This document shows positions 53,159 through 61,798 of a DNA stretch of 64,000 nt, piece by piece; the first letter of the stretch is position 1, and every line of letters begins with the position of its first letter. Source of the stretch: Inquilinus sp052113205 (GTDB lineage: Bacteria; Pseudomonadota; Alphaproteobacteria; DSM-16000; Inquilinaceae). The stretch is taken from the NCBI RefSeq assembly GCF_052113205.1, contig NZ_JBFRCU010000034.1:2-64001 (forward strand), in the 5' to 3' direction. The notes beneath the pieces were generated by a model, which was not told the DNA's origin, did not search any database, and worked only from the letters and a program-made list of their open reading frames with translations. The position numbers and the translations under genes are program-made.

Positions 53159-54301
53159 ATGGCCGAAGACGAGTTCTACCTCCAGGTGCCGGTGTTCGAC
53201 GGCTTCGCCCGGCTCACCGACGCCTCGCTGTACCGGCCCTTGCCGGAGGACTGGGTGATCGGCCTGTCCGACGTCGTCTCCTCCACCGCCGCGATCCAGG
53301 CCGGGCAGTACAAGAGCGTCAACATCGCCGGCGCGGCGCTGATCGCCGCTGTGTCCAATGCCCTGGCGCAGCGCGACTTCCCGTTCGCTTTCGGCGGCGA
53401 CGGCGCCAGCTTCGCCCTGCCGTCCGCCGACGCCGAAACCGCCCGCGCCACGCTGGCCGCCACCGCCGCCTGGGTGCGCGACGAGCTGGGCCTGACCCTG
53501 CGGGTCGGGCTGGTGCCGGTGGCGGCGATTCACGCCGCCGGCTGGGACATCCGCGTCGCCCGCTACGCCCCGTCGCCGAACGTCGCCTACGCCATGTTCA
53601 TGGGCGGCGGCCTGGCCTGGGCCGAGCGCGAGCTGAAGGCCGGCACCTTCGTTGTCGAGCCGGCACCGGCCGGCACGCGGCCCGACCTGACCGGCCTGTC
53701 CTGCCGCTGGCAGGAGTTCCCCGCCCGGCACGGCGTGGTGGTGTCGTTGATCGCCGCCCCCACGGTGGCCGAGAGCGAGGCCGGCTTCCGCGAGCTGGTC
53801 GGCGACATCCTGCGCATGACCGGGCGCGAGAGCGAGGCCGAGCACCCGATCGCCGACCTCGCGCGCGGTCTGGTCTGGCCGCCGCCCGGGCTGGATGTGG
53901 AGGCGCGGGCGTCGCGCGGCGCCAACCAGCCGCTGCTGCTGCGCAAGCTGGCGCTGGGGCTGCACAGCCTGGCCGGCTGGGCGCTGTTCCGCTTCGGCAT
54001 CCCGCTCGGCGGCTTCCAGCCCGGACGCTACATGCGCGAGATGGTGGCCAATGCCGATTACCGCAAATACGACGACGGACTGCGCATGACACTGGACTGC
54101 ACCCCGGCCCTGGCCGACCGGCTGGAGGCCCGCCTGCTGGCGGCGGAGCAGGCCGGGATCGCCCGCTTCGGCCTGCACCGGCAGGATTCGGCGATCGTCA
54201 CCTGCTTCACCCCGTCGCCGCTGCGCAGCGACCATGTCCATTTCGTCGACGGCGCCGCCGGCGGCTATGCCGCCGCCGCGTCCCGGCTGAAGCTGCCGTG
54301 A
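53159..54301 (+). CDS. DUF3095 protein (adenylate cyclase-like)
   Basis: A 380-residue DUF3095 protein: it opens FYLQVPVFDGFARLTDASLYRPLP, then GLSDVVSSTAAIQAGQYKSVNIAGAALIAAVSNAL and FAFGGDGASFALP, a pattern like a class III nucleotide cyclase with the two metal Asp positions (SDVV and GGDGA). Cyclase activity is not proven for this family. The cupin gene starts inside its stop codon (GTGA), so the two are co-expressed. Confidence 0.85.
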   Translation: MAEDEFYLQVPVFDGFARLTDASLYRPLPEDWVIGLSDVVSSTAAIQAGQYKSVNIAGAALIAAVSNALAQRDFPFAFGGDGASFALPSADAETARATLAATAAWVRDELGLTLRVGLVPVAAIHAAGWDIRVARYAPSPNVAYAMFMGGGLAWAERELKAGTFVVEPAPAGTRPDLTGLSCRWQEFPARHGVVVSLIAAPTVAESEAGFRELVGDILRMTGRESEAEHPIADLARGLVWPPPGLDVEARASRGANQPLLLRKLALGLHSLAGWALFRFGIPLGGFQPGRYMREMVANADYRKYDDGLRMTLDCTPALADRLEARLLAAEQAGIARFGLHRQDSAIVTCFTPSPLRSDHVHFVDGAAGGYAAAASRLKLP

Positions 54302-54621
54302 AGGCCGGCAACCTGTTCGACTCCCTGCCGCCGGGGGCGGAGGAAGAACAGTTCACTACCCTGCTGCAGGGCGCGGGCTTCGTGCTGGAGCGCATCGTCT
54401 CCACCGGCCAGGCCAGCCCGCCGGGCTTCTGGTATGACCAGGAGCGGGCGGAATGGGTGGTGCTGCTGCGCGGCTCCGCCGGGCTGGAGATCGAGGGCGA
54501 GCCGGCGCCCCGCACCTTTCGCCCCGGCGACTGGGTGCACATCCCGGCCCATGCCCGCCACCGCGTCGCCTGGACCGATCCGGACCAGCCGACCGTCTGG
54601 CTGGCACTGCATCACCATTAG
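54298..54621 (+). CDS. small cupin protein
   Basis: A 107-residue single-domain cupin with a GTG start overlapping the DUF3095 stop. The core reads WVVLLRGSAGLEIEGE, then RPGDWVHIPAHARHRVAW and a closing WLALHHH. Similar small cupins have no assigned reaction. Translational coupling to DUF3095 suggests a common task. It ends convergently over the adenine deaminase stop by four bases. Confidence 0.83.
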   Translation: MKAGNLFDSLPPGAEEEQFTTLLQGAGFVLERIVSTGQASPPGFWYDQERAEWVVLLRGSAGLEIEGEPAPRTFRPGDWVHIPAHARHRVAWTDPDQPTVWLALHHH

Positions 54622-56324
54622 GCCGCGATCAGCTCGAACCGGTCCACATCGACCAGGCCGCGGTCGGTGATCTTGAGGTGCGGGATCACCGGCAGCGGCA
54701 GGAAGGCGAGCTGGATGAAGGGCTCCGGCAGCGGGCAGCCCATCGCCCTGACCGCCCGGCGCAGCGCCCGCAGATCGTCGGCCACCCGCTCGAAGGGCTG
54801 CAGGCTCATCAGCCCGGCCAGGGGCAGCGCGATCTCGCCGGCCACTTGGCCATTGCGCACCGCGACGAAGCCGCCCTGCAGCTGGATCAGCCGGTTCACC
54901 GCCACCGCCATGTCGGCATCGTTGTCGCCGACCACGCAGATGTTGTGGCTGTCATGCCCGACCGAGGAGGCCAGCGCCCCGCCGCGGAATCCGAAGCCTT
55001 TCACGAAGGCGCGGCCGATGTTGCGGTTCACCCCGTGCCGGGCGAAGACGCAGATCTTGAGGATGTCCTGGTCCGGGTCGGGGTGGCGGCAGCCGTCGCG
55101 CCAGGGCAGGGTCGCGGTCAACGCGTCGGTGATGATCTTGCCCGGGATCAGTCCGATCACCGGGCCGGTCGGGCCGGAGGTCGGGGCCCGGAAATCCTCC
55201 ACCGCCACCGGGTCGAGCTTGACCGAGCCGAGACCGACCGGCGCCGGCGCCGATCGGCCCGCGAAGATCTCCGGCCCGACCAAACGCCCGGCGCTGATCA
55301 CCTGCGACACGGCGCAGGTCTCGAGGTCGTCGAGCAGCACCAGGTCGGCCCGGCGGCCGGGCGCGACCAGGCCGCGGTCGCGCAGGCCAAAACCCTGGGC
55401 GGCCGACCAGGTGGCGGCGCGGTAGACATGGGCCACCGGCGCGCCCTGGCGGATCGCGGCCCGGATCAGGTGGTCGAGATGGCCTTCCTCGGCGATGTCG
55501 AGCGGGTTGCGATCGTCGGTGCAGAGGCCGAGCAGCGGCGAGGTCTCGGCCGAGATGATCGGCGCCAGCGCGTGCACATCCTTGCTGACCGAACCGTCGC
55601 GGATCAGGATCTGCATGCCTTTGCGCAGCTTCTCCAGCGCTTCCTCAGGTCCCGTCGTCTCATGGCAGTTGCGGATGCCGCAGGCGAGATAGGCGTTCAG
55701 CGGCTTGCCGCGCAGCAGCGGCGAATGGCCGTCGATATGGCCGTCCTGGAAGGCGGCCAGCTTCTCCAGCACCGCCTCGTCCTTGGCCAGCAGGCCGGGG
55801 AAACTCATGAACTCGGCCAGGCCAATCACCTTGGGGTGAGCCCGGTGCCGCACCAGGTCGGCGGCGTCGAGCTGGGCGCCGGCGGTCTCCAGCTCCGTCG
55901 CCGGCACGCAGGAGGAGAGCTGGACCCGCAGGTCCATCGCCGTGCCGAGGGCGCCGTCGAGGAAATAGCGCAACCCAGCCTCGCCCAGCACGTTGCAGAT
56001 CTCATGCGGGTCGCAGATCGCGGTGGTGGTGCCGCGCGGCAGCACGCAGCGGTCGAACTCCGCCGGGGTCACCAGGGTCGATTCGCAGTGCACATGGGTG
56101 TCGATGAAGCCGGGCACGACCACCTTGCCACGGCCATCGATCTCGACTGCGCCGGAGTAGTCGTCGCAGGTGCCGACGACGCGGTCGCCGCAGACCGCCA
56201 CGTCGCCCTCCAGCAACGCGCCGCTGATCACGTCGAGGGTGCGCGCGCCCTTGATCACCAGATCGGCGGGCGCCTGGCCAAGTGCTTGGTCGATTCGCCG
56301 CCTCAGATCCGCCGTGCCGCTCAT
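54618..56324 (-). CDS. ade: adenine deaminase
   Basis: A 568-residue metal-dependent amidohydrolase turning adenine into hypoxanthine. Metal motifs: GFIDTHVHCESTLVTPAEF, the DPHEICNVLG segment, GHIDGHSPLL, and CTDDRNPLDI; the C-terminal SVGHDSHNICVVG stretch is typical of Ade. Purine salvage partner for the adenosine kinase of this window. ATG 56324 with GGAGAGGG upstream. Confidence 0.95.
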   Translation of the reverse strand: MSGTADLRRRIDQALGQAPADLVIKGARTLDVISGALLEGDVAVCGDRVVGTCDDYSGAVEIDGRGKVVVPGFIDTHVHCESTLVTPAEFDRCVLPRGTTTAICDPHEICNVLGEAGLRYFLDGALGTAMDLRVQLSSCVPATELETAGAQLDAADLVRHRAHPKVIGLAEFMSFPGLLAKDEAVLEKLAAFQDGHIDGHSPLLRGKPLNAYLACGIRNCHETTGPEEALEKLRKGMQILIRDGSVSKDVHALAPIISAETSPLLGLCTDDRNPLDIAEEGHLDHLIRAAIRQGAPVAHVYRAATWSAAQGFGLRDRGLVAPGRRADLVLLDDLETCAVSQVISAGRLVGPEIFAGRSAPAPVGLGSVKLDPVAVEDFRAPTSGPTGPVIGLIPGKIITDALTATLPWRDGCRHPDPDQDILKICVFARHGVNRNIGRAFVKGFGFRGGALASSVGHDSHNICVVGDNDADMAVAVNRLIQLQGGFVAVRNGQVAGEIALPLAGLMSLQPFERVADDLRALRRAVRAMGCPLPEPFIQLAFLPLPVIPHLKITDRGLVDVDRFELIAA

Positions 56325-56509
56325 GCCGCCCTCTCCTCTCGAGAGGCCAGGGTAGCAGGATCGAGGCCGGTCGTGCCCGCCTTCAGAATACATAGGATGT
56401 TAGGACAGATGTTCGTGCGTCCGCCCGACGGCGACACCGCCGCCGGTTTGGACTATGACCTGATCAGGAGGCCATCGGCCCCGGCGGACGATCGGGAGAC
56501 TCGTGGGAA

Positions 56510-59020
56510 ATGGAGAGGTTTCTGGGCTCGGTCCGCTCGATCGTTCTGCTGGCGATCCTCGGCTTCCTGCTGTTTTTCGGCACGGCGGGATGGCTCGGCA
56601 AGCAGTTCCTGGCCGACAACGCCCGCACGCAGGCCTTGGTCGACCACACCAATCTGGTGATCAACACCATCTATGAGGCCCGGCTGAACCTGTCTCGGAC
56701 CCAGAGCTCCAGCCGCGGCTTCGTCATCACCGGCAGTCCGCGGGACGCGGCGCTCGCCGAGGACAGCTCCCGGCTGGCCACGGAAGGGCTGCTGGACCTG
56801 CGCGAGCTGGTGGTCGACAACCCGGAGCAGGTCCGGCGCTTCGACGACGCCACGGCCATCTCGGAGGAGATCCTGGTCGCCAACGACCGGATCATCGCCG
56901 CGGTCCGGCGCGGCGATCTCGATGGCGCCCGGGCCCTTGTCCGCGAGACCGCCGATCAGGGCCCGGCCTTCCGTGCCAAGATCGAGGAGGCCGAGGCTGC
57001 CGAGGAAGCGCTTCTGGCGCAGCGGCAGGAGGCCACCGAGGCGACGCTGCGGCGGATCATCTGGCTGCTGGGCGGCGTCGCCGCGCTGGCGGCCTTGTGC
57101 GGGTTGCTGGCAGCCTGGGCCATGTCGCGCCAGGTGCGCACCGACCAGCAGCGCTACCGCGAGCTGGAGCGCGCCAAGCTGGAGAGCGATGCCGCCACCA
57201 GGGCGCTGGCCGAAAGCCAGGCCCAGCTGCAGGCCGTGCTGGACAGCGCCCGCGATCCGATCCTAGTGGTCGGCCAGGACGGCGTGGTCGAGCTGGCCAA
57301 CCGCGCCTGCGGCGAGGCCTTCGGCGTGATCGCGGGCGAACTCGTCGGCACCGACATCTCGGCGCTGGTGCCGGCCCTGGTTGGCGGCGCCCAGCCGGCC
57401 GGTGAGGTCACGGTGACGCGGCGGGACGGCAGCAGCTTCCCGGCCGAGATCTCGACCGGCGTATTCGAGCGCGACGGCCGCACCGTCTCAGTCTGCATCC
57501 TGCGCGACATGACCGAGCGGCACCGGCTGGACCAGTTGAAGAACGAGTTCGTGTCGACCGTGAGTCACGAGCTGCGCACGCCACTGACCTCGATCCGCGG
57601 CTCGCTGGGCCTCATCGCGGCCGGGGCGGCGGGGGCTCTGCCGGACAAGGCCAGGTCGCTGCTGGAGATCGCCCACAAGAACAGCGAGCGGCTGGTGGGA
57701 CTGGTCAACGACATCCTCGACATCGAGAAGATCGAGTCGGGACGCATGGAGTTCCGGCACGACCGGCTGGACGCCGCGGCGCTGGTCGAGCAGGCGGTCG
57801 AGGCCAACCAGTCCTATGCAGCGCAGCATGAGGTCGAGTACCGGATCACGACCCGGCCGGGCCGGCCTCTGCCGGTCCAGGGCGACGCCGACCGGATGAT
57901 CCAGGTGCTGACCAACCTGCTGTCCAACGCCGCCAAGTTCTCGCCCGCCGGCAGCACGGTGGAAGTGGCGGTGGAGACGGTGGGCCATCAGGCCCGGATC
58001 AGCGTGCGCGACCGCGGCGCCGGCATCCCGGAGGAGTTCCGCAACCGGATCTTCCAGCGCTTCGCCCAGGCCGATGCCAGCGACGTACGGCGCAAGGGCG
58101 GTACCGGCCTGGGCCTGTCGATCGCCAAGGCCATCTTGGAGCGGCATGGCGGCCGCATCGGCTTCGAACCGGCGGAGGGCGGCGGCACCCGCTTCTGGTT
58201 CACCCTGCCGCTGCTGGCCGAGGTGGCGGAGGCGGTCGCCACGCCCGGCGACGCCCGGCGCCAGGTGCTGATCTGCGAGGACGACCCGGACGTGGCGACC
58301 CTGCTGGGCCTGATGATCGAGCAGGATGGCTGGCGGGTCGATATCGCCCGCGATGCCGAGACGGCGCTGGAGAAGGCGCGCACCGGGCAGTACGACGCAA
58401 TGACGGTCGACCTGCTGCTGCCGGGCATGGACGGGATCACCCTGATCCGGCAGCTGCGGGCCGACCCGGCCACGGCTGCCCTGCCGATCGTCGTCGTCTC
58501 CGCCACCGCCCAGGACGGCAAGCGCGAGCTGAACGGCGACGCCGTCAACATCGTCGACTGGCTGGACAAGCCGATCGAGCAGCTGCGGCTGCGCGCGGCG
58601 CTGCGCCAGGCAGGTCTGCGCAGCCGCAACGGCCGCGCCTGCATCCTGCATGTCGAGGACGATGACGACGTGATCGAGGTGGTCGGCGCCATCGTCCGCG
58701 ACGAGGCGGACATCGTGCCGGCGCGGTCGCTGCAGGAGGGCCGGGAGAAGCTGGCGCAGCAGCGTTTCGACCTGGTGATCATCGATGTCGGGCTGCCCGA
58801 CGGCTCCGGCCTCGACCTCTTGGAAACCATCAACGCCCGCACGCCACGGGAGCCGGTGCTGATCTTCTCGGCACAGGATTCCAGCGCCTCCTACGCCAGT
58901 GCGGTCTCCGCCTCGCTGGTCAAGAGCCGCACCGACAACGAGCAGTTGCACCAGACCATCACCGCCCTGATCAACGGCCTGATCCAGGACAAGCAAGGGG
59001 TCCCCCGCCATGGCCGATGA
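56510..59020 (+). CDS. hybrid sensor histidine kinase (CHASE3-PAS-HK-REC-REC)
   Basis: An 836-residue hybrid kinase. Transmembrane helix about 10-30; a CHASE3-type periplasmic domain (about 38-175, with TIYEARLNLSRTQSSSRGFV); second helix about 184-206; PAS about 232-330; HisKA with phospho-His in STVSHELRTPLTSI near 350; HATPase to 575 (NLLSNAAKFS, GGTGLGLSIAKAI); receiver one (about 584-700, Asp near 634 in VDLLLPGMDG); receiver two (about 710-825, Asp near 761 in IIDVGLPDG). It overlaps the next receiver gene by 11 bases. No Hpt domain is in the chain. Signal unknown. Confidence 0.93.
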   Translation: MERFLGSVRSIVLLAILGFLLFFGTAGWLGKQFLADNARTQALVDHTNLVINTIYEARLNLSRTQSSSRGFVITGSPRDAALAEDSSRLATEGLLDLRELVVDNPEQVRRFDDATAISEEILVANDRIIAAVRRGDLDGARALVRETADQGPAFRAKIEEAEAAEEALLAQRQEATEATLRRIIWLLGGVAALAALCGLLAAWAMSRQVRTDQQRYRELERAKLESDAATRALAESQAQLQAVLDSARDPILVVGQDGVVELANRACGEAFGVIAGELVGTDISALVPALVGGAQPAGEVTVTRRDGSSFPAEISTGVFERDGRTVSVCILRDMTERHRLDQLKNEFVSTVSHELRTPLTSIRGSLGLIAAGAAGALPDKARSLLEIAHKNSERLVGLVNDILDIEKIESGRMEFRHDRLDAAALVEQAVEANQSYAAQHEVEYRITTRPGRPLPVQGDADRMIQVLTNLLSNAAKFSPAGSTVEVAVETVGHQARISVRDRGAGIPEEFRNRIFQRFAQADASDVRRKGGTGLGLSIAKAILERHGGRIGFEPAEGGGTRFWFTLPLLAEVAEAVATPGDARRQVLICEDDPDVATLLGLMIEQDGWRVDIARDAETALEKARTGQYDAMTVDLLLPGMDGITLIRQLRADPATAALPIVVVSATAQDGKRELNGDAVNIVDWLDKPIEQLRLRAALRQAGLRSRNGRACILHVEDDDDVIEVVGAIVRDEADIVPARSLQEGREKLAQQRFDLVIIDVGLPDGSGLDLLETINARTPREPVLIFSAQDSSASYASAVSASLVKSRTDNEQLHQTITALINGLIQDKQGVPRHGR

Positions 59021-59411
59021 GGTGCTGACCCGCATCCTCTATGTCGAGGACGATGCCGACATTCGCTCGGTCGCCGGCTTCGCGCTGGAGGCGGTGGGCG
59101 GCTTCATCCTGGCCGCCTGCGCCTCGGGCGAGGAGGCGCTGGCCCAGGCGCCCGGCTTCGCGCCGCAGCTCCTGCTGCTCGACGTGATGATGCCGGGCAT
59201 GGACGGGCCGGAGACGCTGGCGGCGCTGCGGGCGCTGCCGGGCACTGCGGCCACGCCGGCGGTGTTCATGACCGCCAAGGTGCAGCCGCAGGAGGTGGCG
59301 CGCTACCGCGCCCTCGGCGCCGTCGACGTCATCTCCAAGCCATTCGACCCGATGACCCTGTCGGACGAGATCCGTGCCATCTGGGCGCGGCGCGATGGCC
59401 AGAAGCCATGA
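59010..59411 (+). CDS. single-domain response regulator
   Basis: A 133-residue stand-alone receiver (CheY-like). Acidic pocket EDDAD at 14-18, phospho-Asp D58 in LLLLDVMMPGMDG, Thr/Lys switch residues in FMTAKVQ and DVISKPFDP. No output domain. Its start lies inside the hybrid kinase gene, so the two are made together and form part of a multistep relay with the Hpt gene downstream. Confidence 0.92.
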   Translation: MADEVLTRILYVEDDADIRSVAGFALEAVGGFILAACASGEEALAQAPGFAPQLLLLDVMMPGMDGPETLAALRALPGTAATPAVFMTAKVQPQEVARYRALGAVDVISKPFDPMTLSDEIRAIWARRDGQKP

Positions 59412-59440
59412 CTAGCAATGTTTCCTGGCCTTCCCTCTTT

Positions 59441-59527
59441 GTCATCACCGGGCTTGACCCGGTGATCCAGGGGCCATCGAGAGCCGCTCTTGCCGCCCTG
59501 AATGCCCGGGTCAAGCCCGGGCATGAC
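59441..59527. repeat. GTCAT...ATGAC double-hairpin repeat, intact
   Basis: Hairpin one ATCACCGGG-CTTGA-CCCGGTGAT (59444-59466) and hairpin two ATGCCCGGG-TCAAG-CCCGGGCAT (59502-59524) are both perfect, framed by GTCAT and ATGAC. It lies between the receiver and Hpt genes and may lower Hpt expression relative to the kinase. Confidence 0.75.
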
Positions 59528-59571
59528 AGGAAAGGGGTATTCGCTGTCGGGTAGGAATCGGAAGCAGGCCG

Positions 59572-59883
59572 ATGACTCAGGACGCTCTCCAGGTGCATCT
59601 CGACCGGCTGCGGGCCAAGTTCGCGGCCGGGCTGCCGCAGATGCTGGCCGAAGCCGAGGCGCTGCTGGCGGCGCTGCGGGCCGGCGACGGCGAGGCGCTG
59701 ACGGGGCTGCGCTTCATCGTGCACCGGCTGAACGGCACCGGCGGGACCATGGGCTTCGCCGCCCTGTCGAGCGCGGCCGCGGCGCTGGAGGAACGGCTGG
59801 ATGCCTGCTCCCGGGCCGGCGGCGTAGGCGAGGACCTCGCCGCGATCGCGGAGGGGCTGGCGGCGGTGAAGGCGGCGGCCTGA
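59572..59883 (+). CDS. histidine phosphotransfer (Hpt) domain protein
   Basis: A 103-residue helical bundle with the phospho-His H51 in FIVHRLNGTGGTMGF, the Hpt motif pattern (H-X-L-N/K-G). It should shuttle phosphate between the receiver domains of the hybrid kinase and the separate response regulator upstream. It is separated from them by a palindromic repeat of about 90 bases. Confidence 0.88.
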   Translation: MTQDALQVHLDRLRAKFAAGLPQMLAEAEALLAALRAGDGEALTGLRFIVHRLNGTGGTMGFAALSSAAAALEERLDACSRAGGVGEDLAAIAEGLAAVKAAA

Positions 59884-59889
59884 GAGGTC

Positions 59890-60309
59890 TCAGGCGGTCT
59901 CCACCACCTCGATCTCGGTGGTGATCTCGGCCACCTTGCCGAGCATGATCGAGGCCGAGCAGTACTTCTCCTTCGACAGCGCCACGGCGCGCTCGACCTT
60001 GGCGCGGTCCAAGCCGCGGCCGGAGACGATGTAGCGCATGCGGATCCTGGTGAAGACCTTGGGGTCGGTCTCGGCGCGCTCGGCCTCGACCTCGACCCGG
60101 CAGTCGGCCACCGGCTCACGCGCCTTCTCCAGGATCATCACCACGTCGAAGGCGGTGCAGCCGCCGAGGCCGAGCAGCAGCATCTCCATCGGCCGGACGC
60201 CGAGGTTGCGCCCGCCATGCTCCGGCGCGCCGTCCATGACCACGGCATGGCCGCTGCCGGATTCGCCGAGGAAGGTGCGGCCTTCGACCCAGGTGATGCG
60301 GGCTTTCAT
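59890..60309 (-). CDS. OsmC family peroxiredoxin-like protein
   Basis: A 139-residue OsmC/YhfA-type protein with the two redox cysteines C51 (GLGGCTAFDVVMIL) and C117 (KYCSASIML). Such proteins reduce organic hydroperoxides or lie in sulfur metabolism. Convergent with the Hpt gene, six bases apart. Full length. Confidence 0.92.
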   Translation of the reverse strand: MKARITWVEGRTFLGESGSGHAVVMDGAPEHGGRNLGVRPMEMLLLGLGGCTAFDVVMILEKAREPVADCRVEVEAERAETDPKVFTRIRMRYIVSGRGLDRAKVERAVALSKEKYCSASIMLGKVAEITTEIEVVETA

Positions 60310-60489
60310 CTGATCTGCTCCAGGAACCGATTCGAGCCGGCACCGTAGCAGGGGCCCGACCCCTCGTCAGCCGGGCGGCACGCCTGCGAAGCGGGATGGG
60401 GACCCACCCCCGAATCCGGGCTTTGCATCGACGCCGCTTTGCAGTATGGTCCGCGCCGCTTCGGGTCCTTGGGCCCGAGTCCATGGCCT

Positions 60490-60566
60490 GCACTCGTAGC
60501 TCAGCTGGATAGAGCGCCGCCCTCCGGAGGCGGAGGTCACAGGTTCGAATCCTGTCGAGTGCGCCA
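60490..60566 (+). tRNA. tRNA-Arg (anticodon CCG)
   Basis: Acceptor GCACTCG pairs with CGAGTGC, discriminator G, encoded CCA; anticodon stem CCGCC/GGCGG with loop CTCCGGA (anticodon CCG); T arm ACAGG-TTCGAAT-CCTGT. It reads CGG arginine codons, common in this genome. Confidence 0.97.
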
Positions 60567-60577
60567 TCCCTCCCGGA

Positions 60578-60868
60578 TCAATTTGGACGNAACAGCCGCC
60601 AGAACCTGTCTTCTGCGTCGTTGCGGTGGCGCCGATGACCATAGCGATGATCGTCGTCGCGATACCGGCGATCGCTGTATCGATCCCTGTGCCGGTCATG
60701 ATCCCGCCGCCAATCGCGGTCGTGATCCCGGTGGTGCCGATAGGCATAGGACGACAGGTGGGGCTGGTTGTGTTCCGAGACGCCTTCGGCGCGAGCGGCC
60801 GGCGCGGTCAGCGGCGCCATGGCGGTCAAGGCGGCCGCGACCAGAGCGGCCCTGAGCAATGATTTCAT
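60578..60868 (-). CDS. small secreted mixed-charge protein A
   Basis: A 96-residue precursor: signal peptide SLLRAALVAAALTAMAPLTA with AARA cleavage, then a His/Arg/Asp/Tyr-rich tract (YRHHRDHDRDWRRDHDRHRD) and a conserved end NDAEDRFWRL. It could bind metal through its His/Asp run. ATG 60868 has AGG nine bases upstream; 60877 is an alternative. An N at 60590 hides a residue near the end. Related to the lipoprotein at 61106. Confidence 0.65.
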   Translation of the reverse strand: MKSLLRAALVAAALTAMAPLTAPAARAEGVSEHNQPHLSSYAYRHHRDHDRDWRRDHDRHRDRYSDRRYRDDDHRYGHRRHRNDAEDRFWRLXRPN

Positions 60869-61105
60869 GAGGGGCATCCTTTCTGCCTCCGCGTCATCTA
60901 AAAGACTCACGGCATGGGGCGGGGGTTCCGTCGAAACCCGTCGCCGGCCCGGCGCAGGCAGAATGGACGGCAATCATTCGGCAGCGGGCGGAAGGATGCC
61001 TATCGCGGATGCTCCGCGCCGCCCTCACCATCACTCCCAGCGCGGTTGCCTGGACTCGTCGCCGTGGCCCGCGGCGGCGGAGAATTCCGAGTTGCTGCGG
61101 TTGCG

Positions 61106-61465
61106 CTAATTGTCGGGGCTCCGCCCATCCTTCCCGAACAGCTTCCAGAAACGCTGCTCGGCATTTCCGTCGCTGTTGCTGCGCCGCCGGTCGCGCCGGT
61201 CGTCGTCATCATCCCGATCCCGGTCGCGGCGCCGGTAGCGATACCGATCGTCATCGTCCCGGTCGCGATAGCGGGAGCGATACCGGTCGCGGTCATAGCC
61301 CCAGTCACGATTGTCGTTGTCATACCAGTTGGAATAGCTGTCGCCGTAGTAGCCGCCGCCACCATAGTAGCCGGGCCCCGTCTGGCATGACGCCACCAGC
61401 GGGGCGGAGGCTGCGATGACGACCGCGACCAGCCCCGTCCGGAACAGACCGCTGCCATAGGCCAC
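61106..61465 (-). CDS. small mixed-charge lipoprotein B
   Basis: A 119-residue predicted lipoprotein: GTG start 61465 (GGGAG upstream), signal segment TGLVAVVIAASAPLVAS and lipobox VASC. After a Gly/Tyr linker comes an Asp/Arg/Tyr tract (DRYRSRYRDRDDDDRYRYRR) and the end GNAEQRFWKLFGKDG, matching NDAEDRFWRL of protein A. The two look like paralogues that differ in anchoring. Function unknown. Confidence 0.65.
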   Translation of the reverse strand: MAYGSGLFRTGLVAVVIAASAPLVASCQTGPGYYGGGGYYGDSYSNWYDNDNRDWGYDRDRYRSRYRDRDDDDRYRYRRRDRDRDDDDDRRDRRRSNSDGNAEQRFWKLFGKDGRSPDN

Positions 61466-61798
61466 GACGCTCTCCCTCGTCGTTGATGCTGCCCAGATCA
61501 ACACGTGAGTTTGTGGCGGAATTCCGTCGCGCCGAGAGCCTGGCCCCGCTGGGTGGCCGTCCGTCGGCCGGCTGACCCAATCGGGTGATCCCGCGGTTCG
61601 GTGCCATCTGGCATACTGCCGGCCATTCAAGACGCGCCTTTGCCCATATTTCCTGTTTCAAGGCGACGATTTGGAACCGCGAGCGGCGGCGCGGAGCAGC
61701 GCCTTGCCCGTCCCGTTCCGCAACCGGCGGAACCCTGCGCGGCCGAAAAGCCTGCGGCCGGATCGGTACATTCAAGACAGGCTCCAAGGGGAACATCC

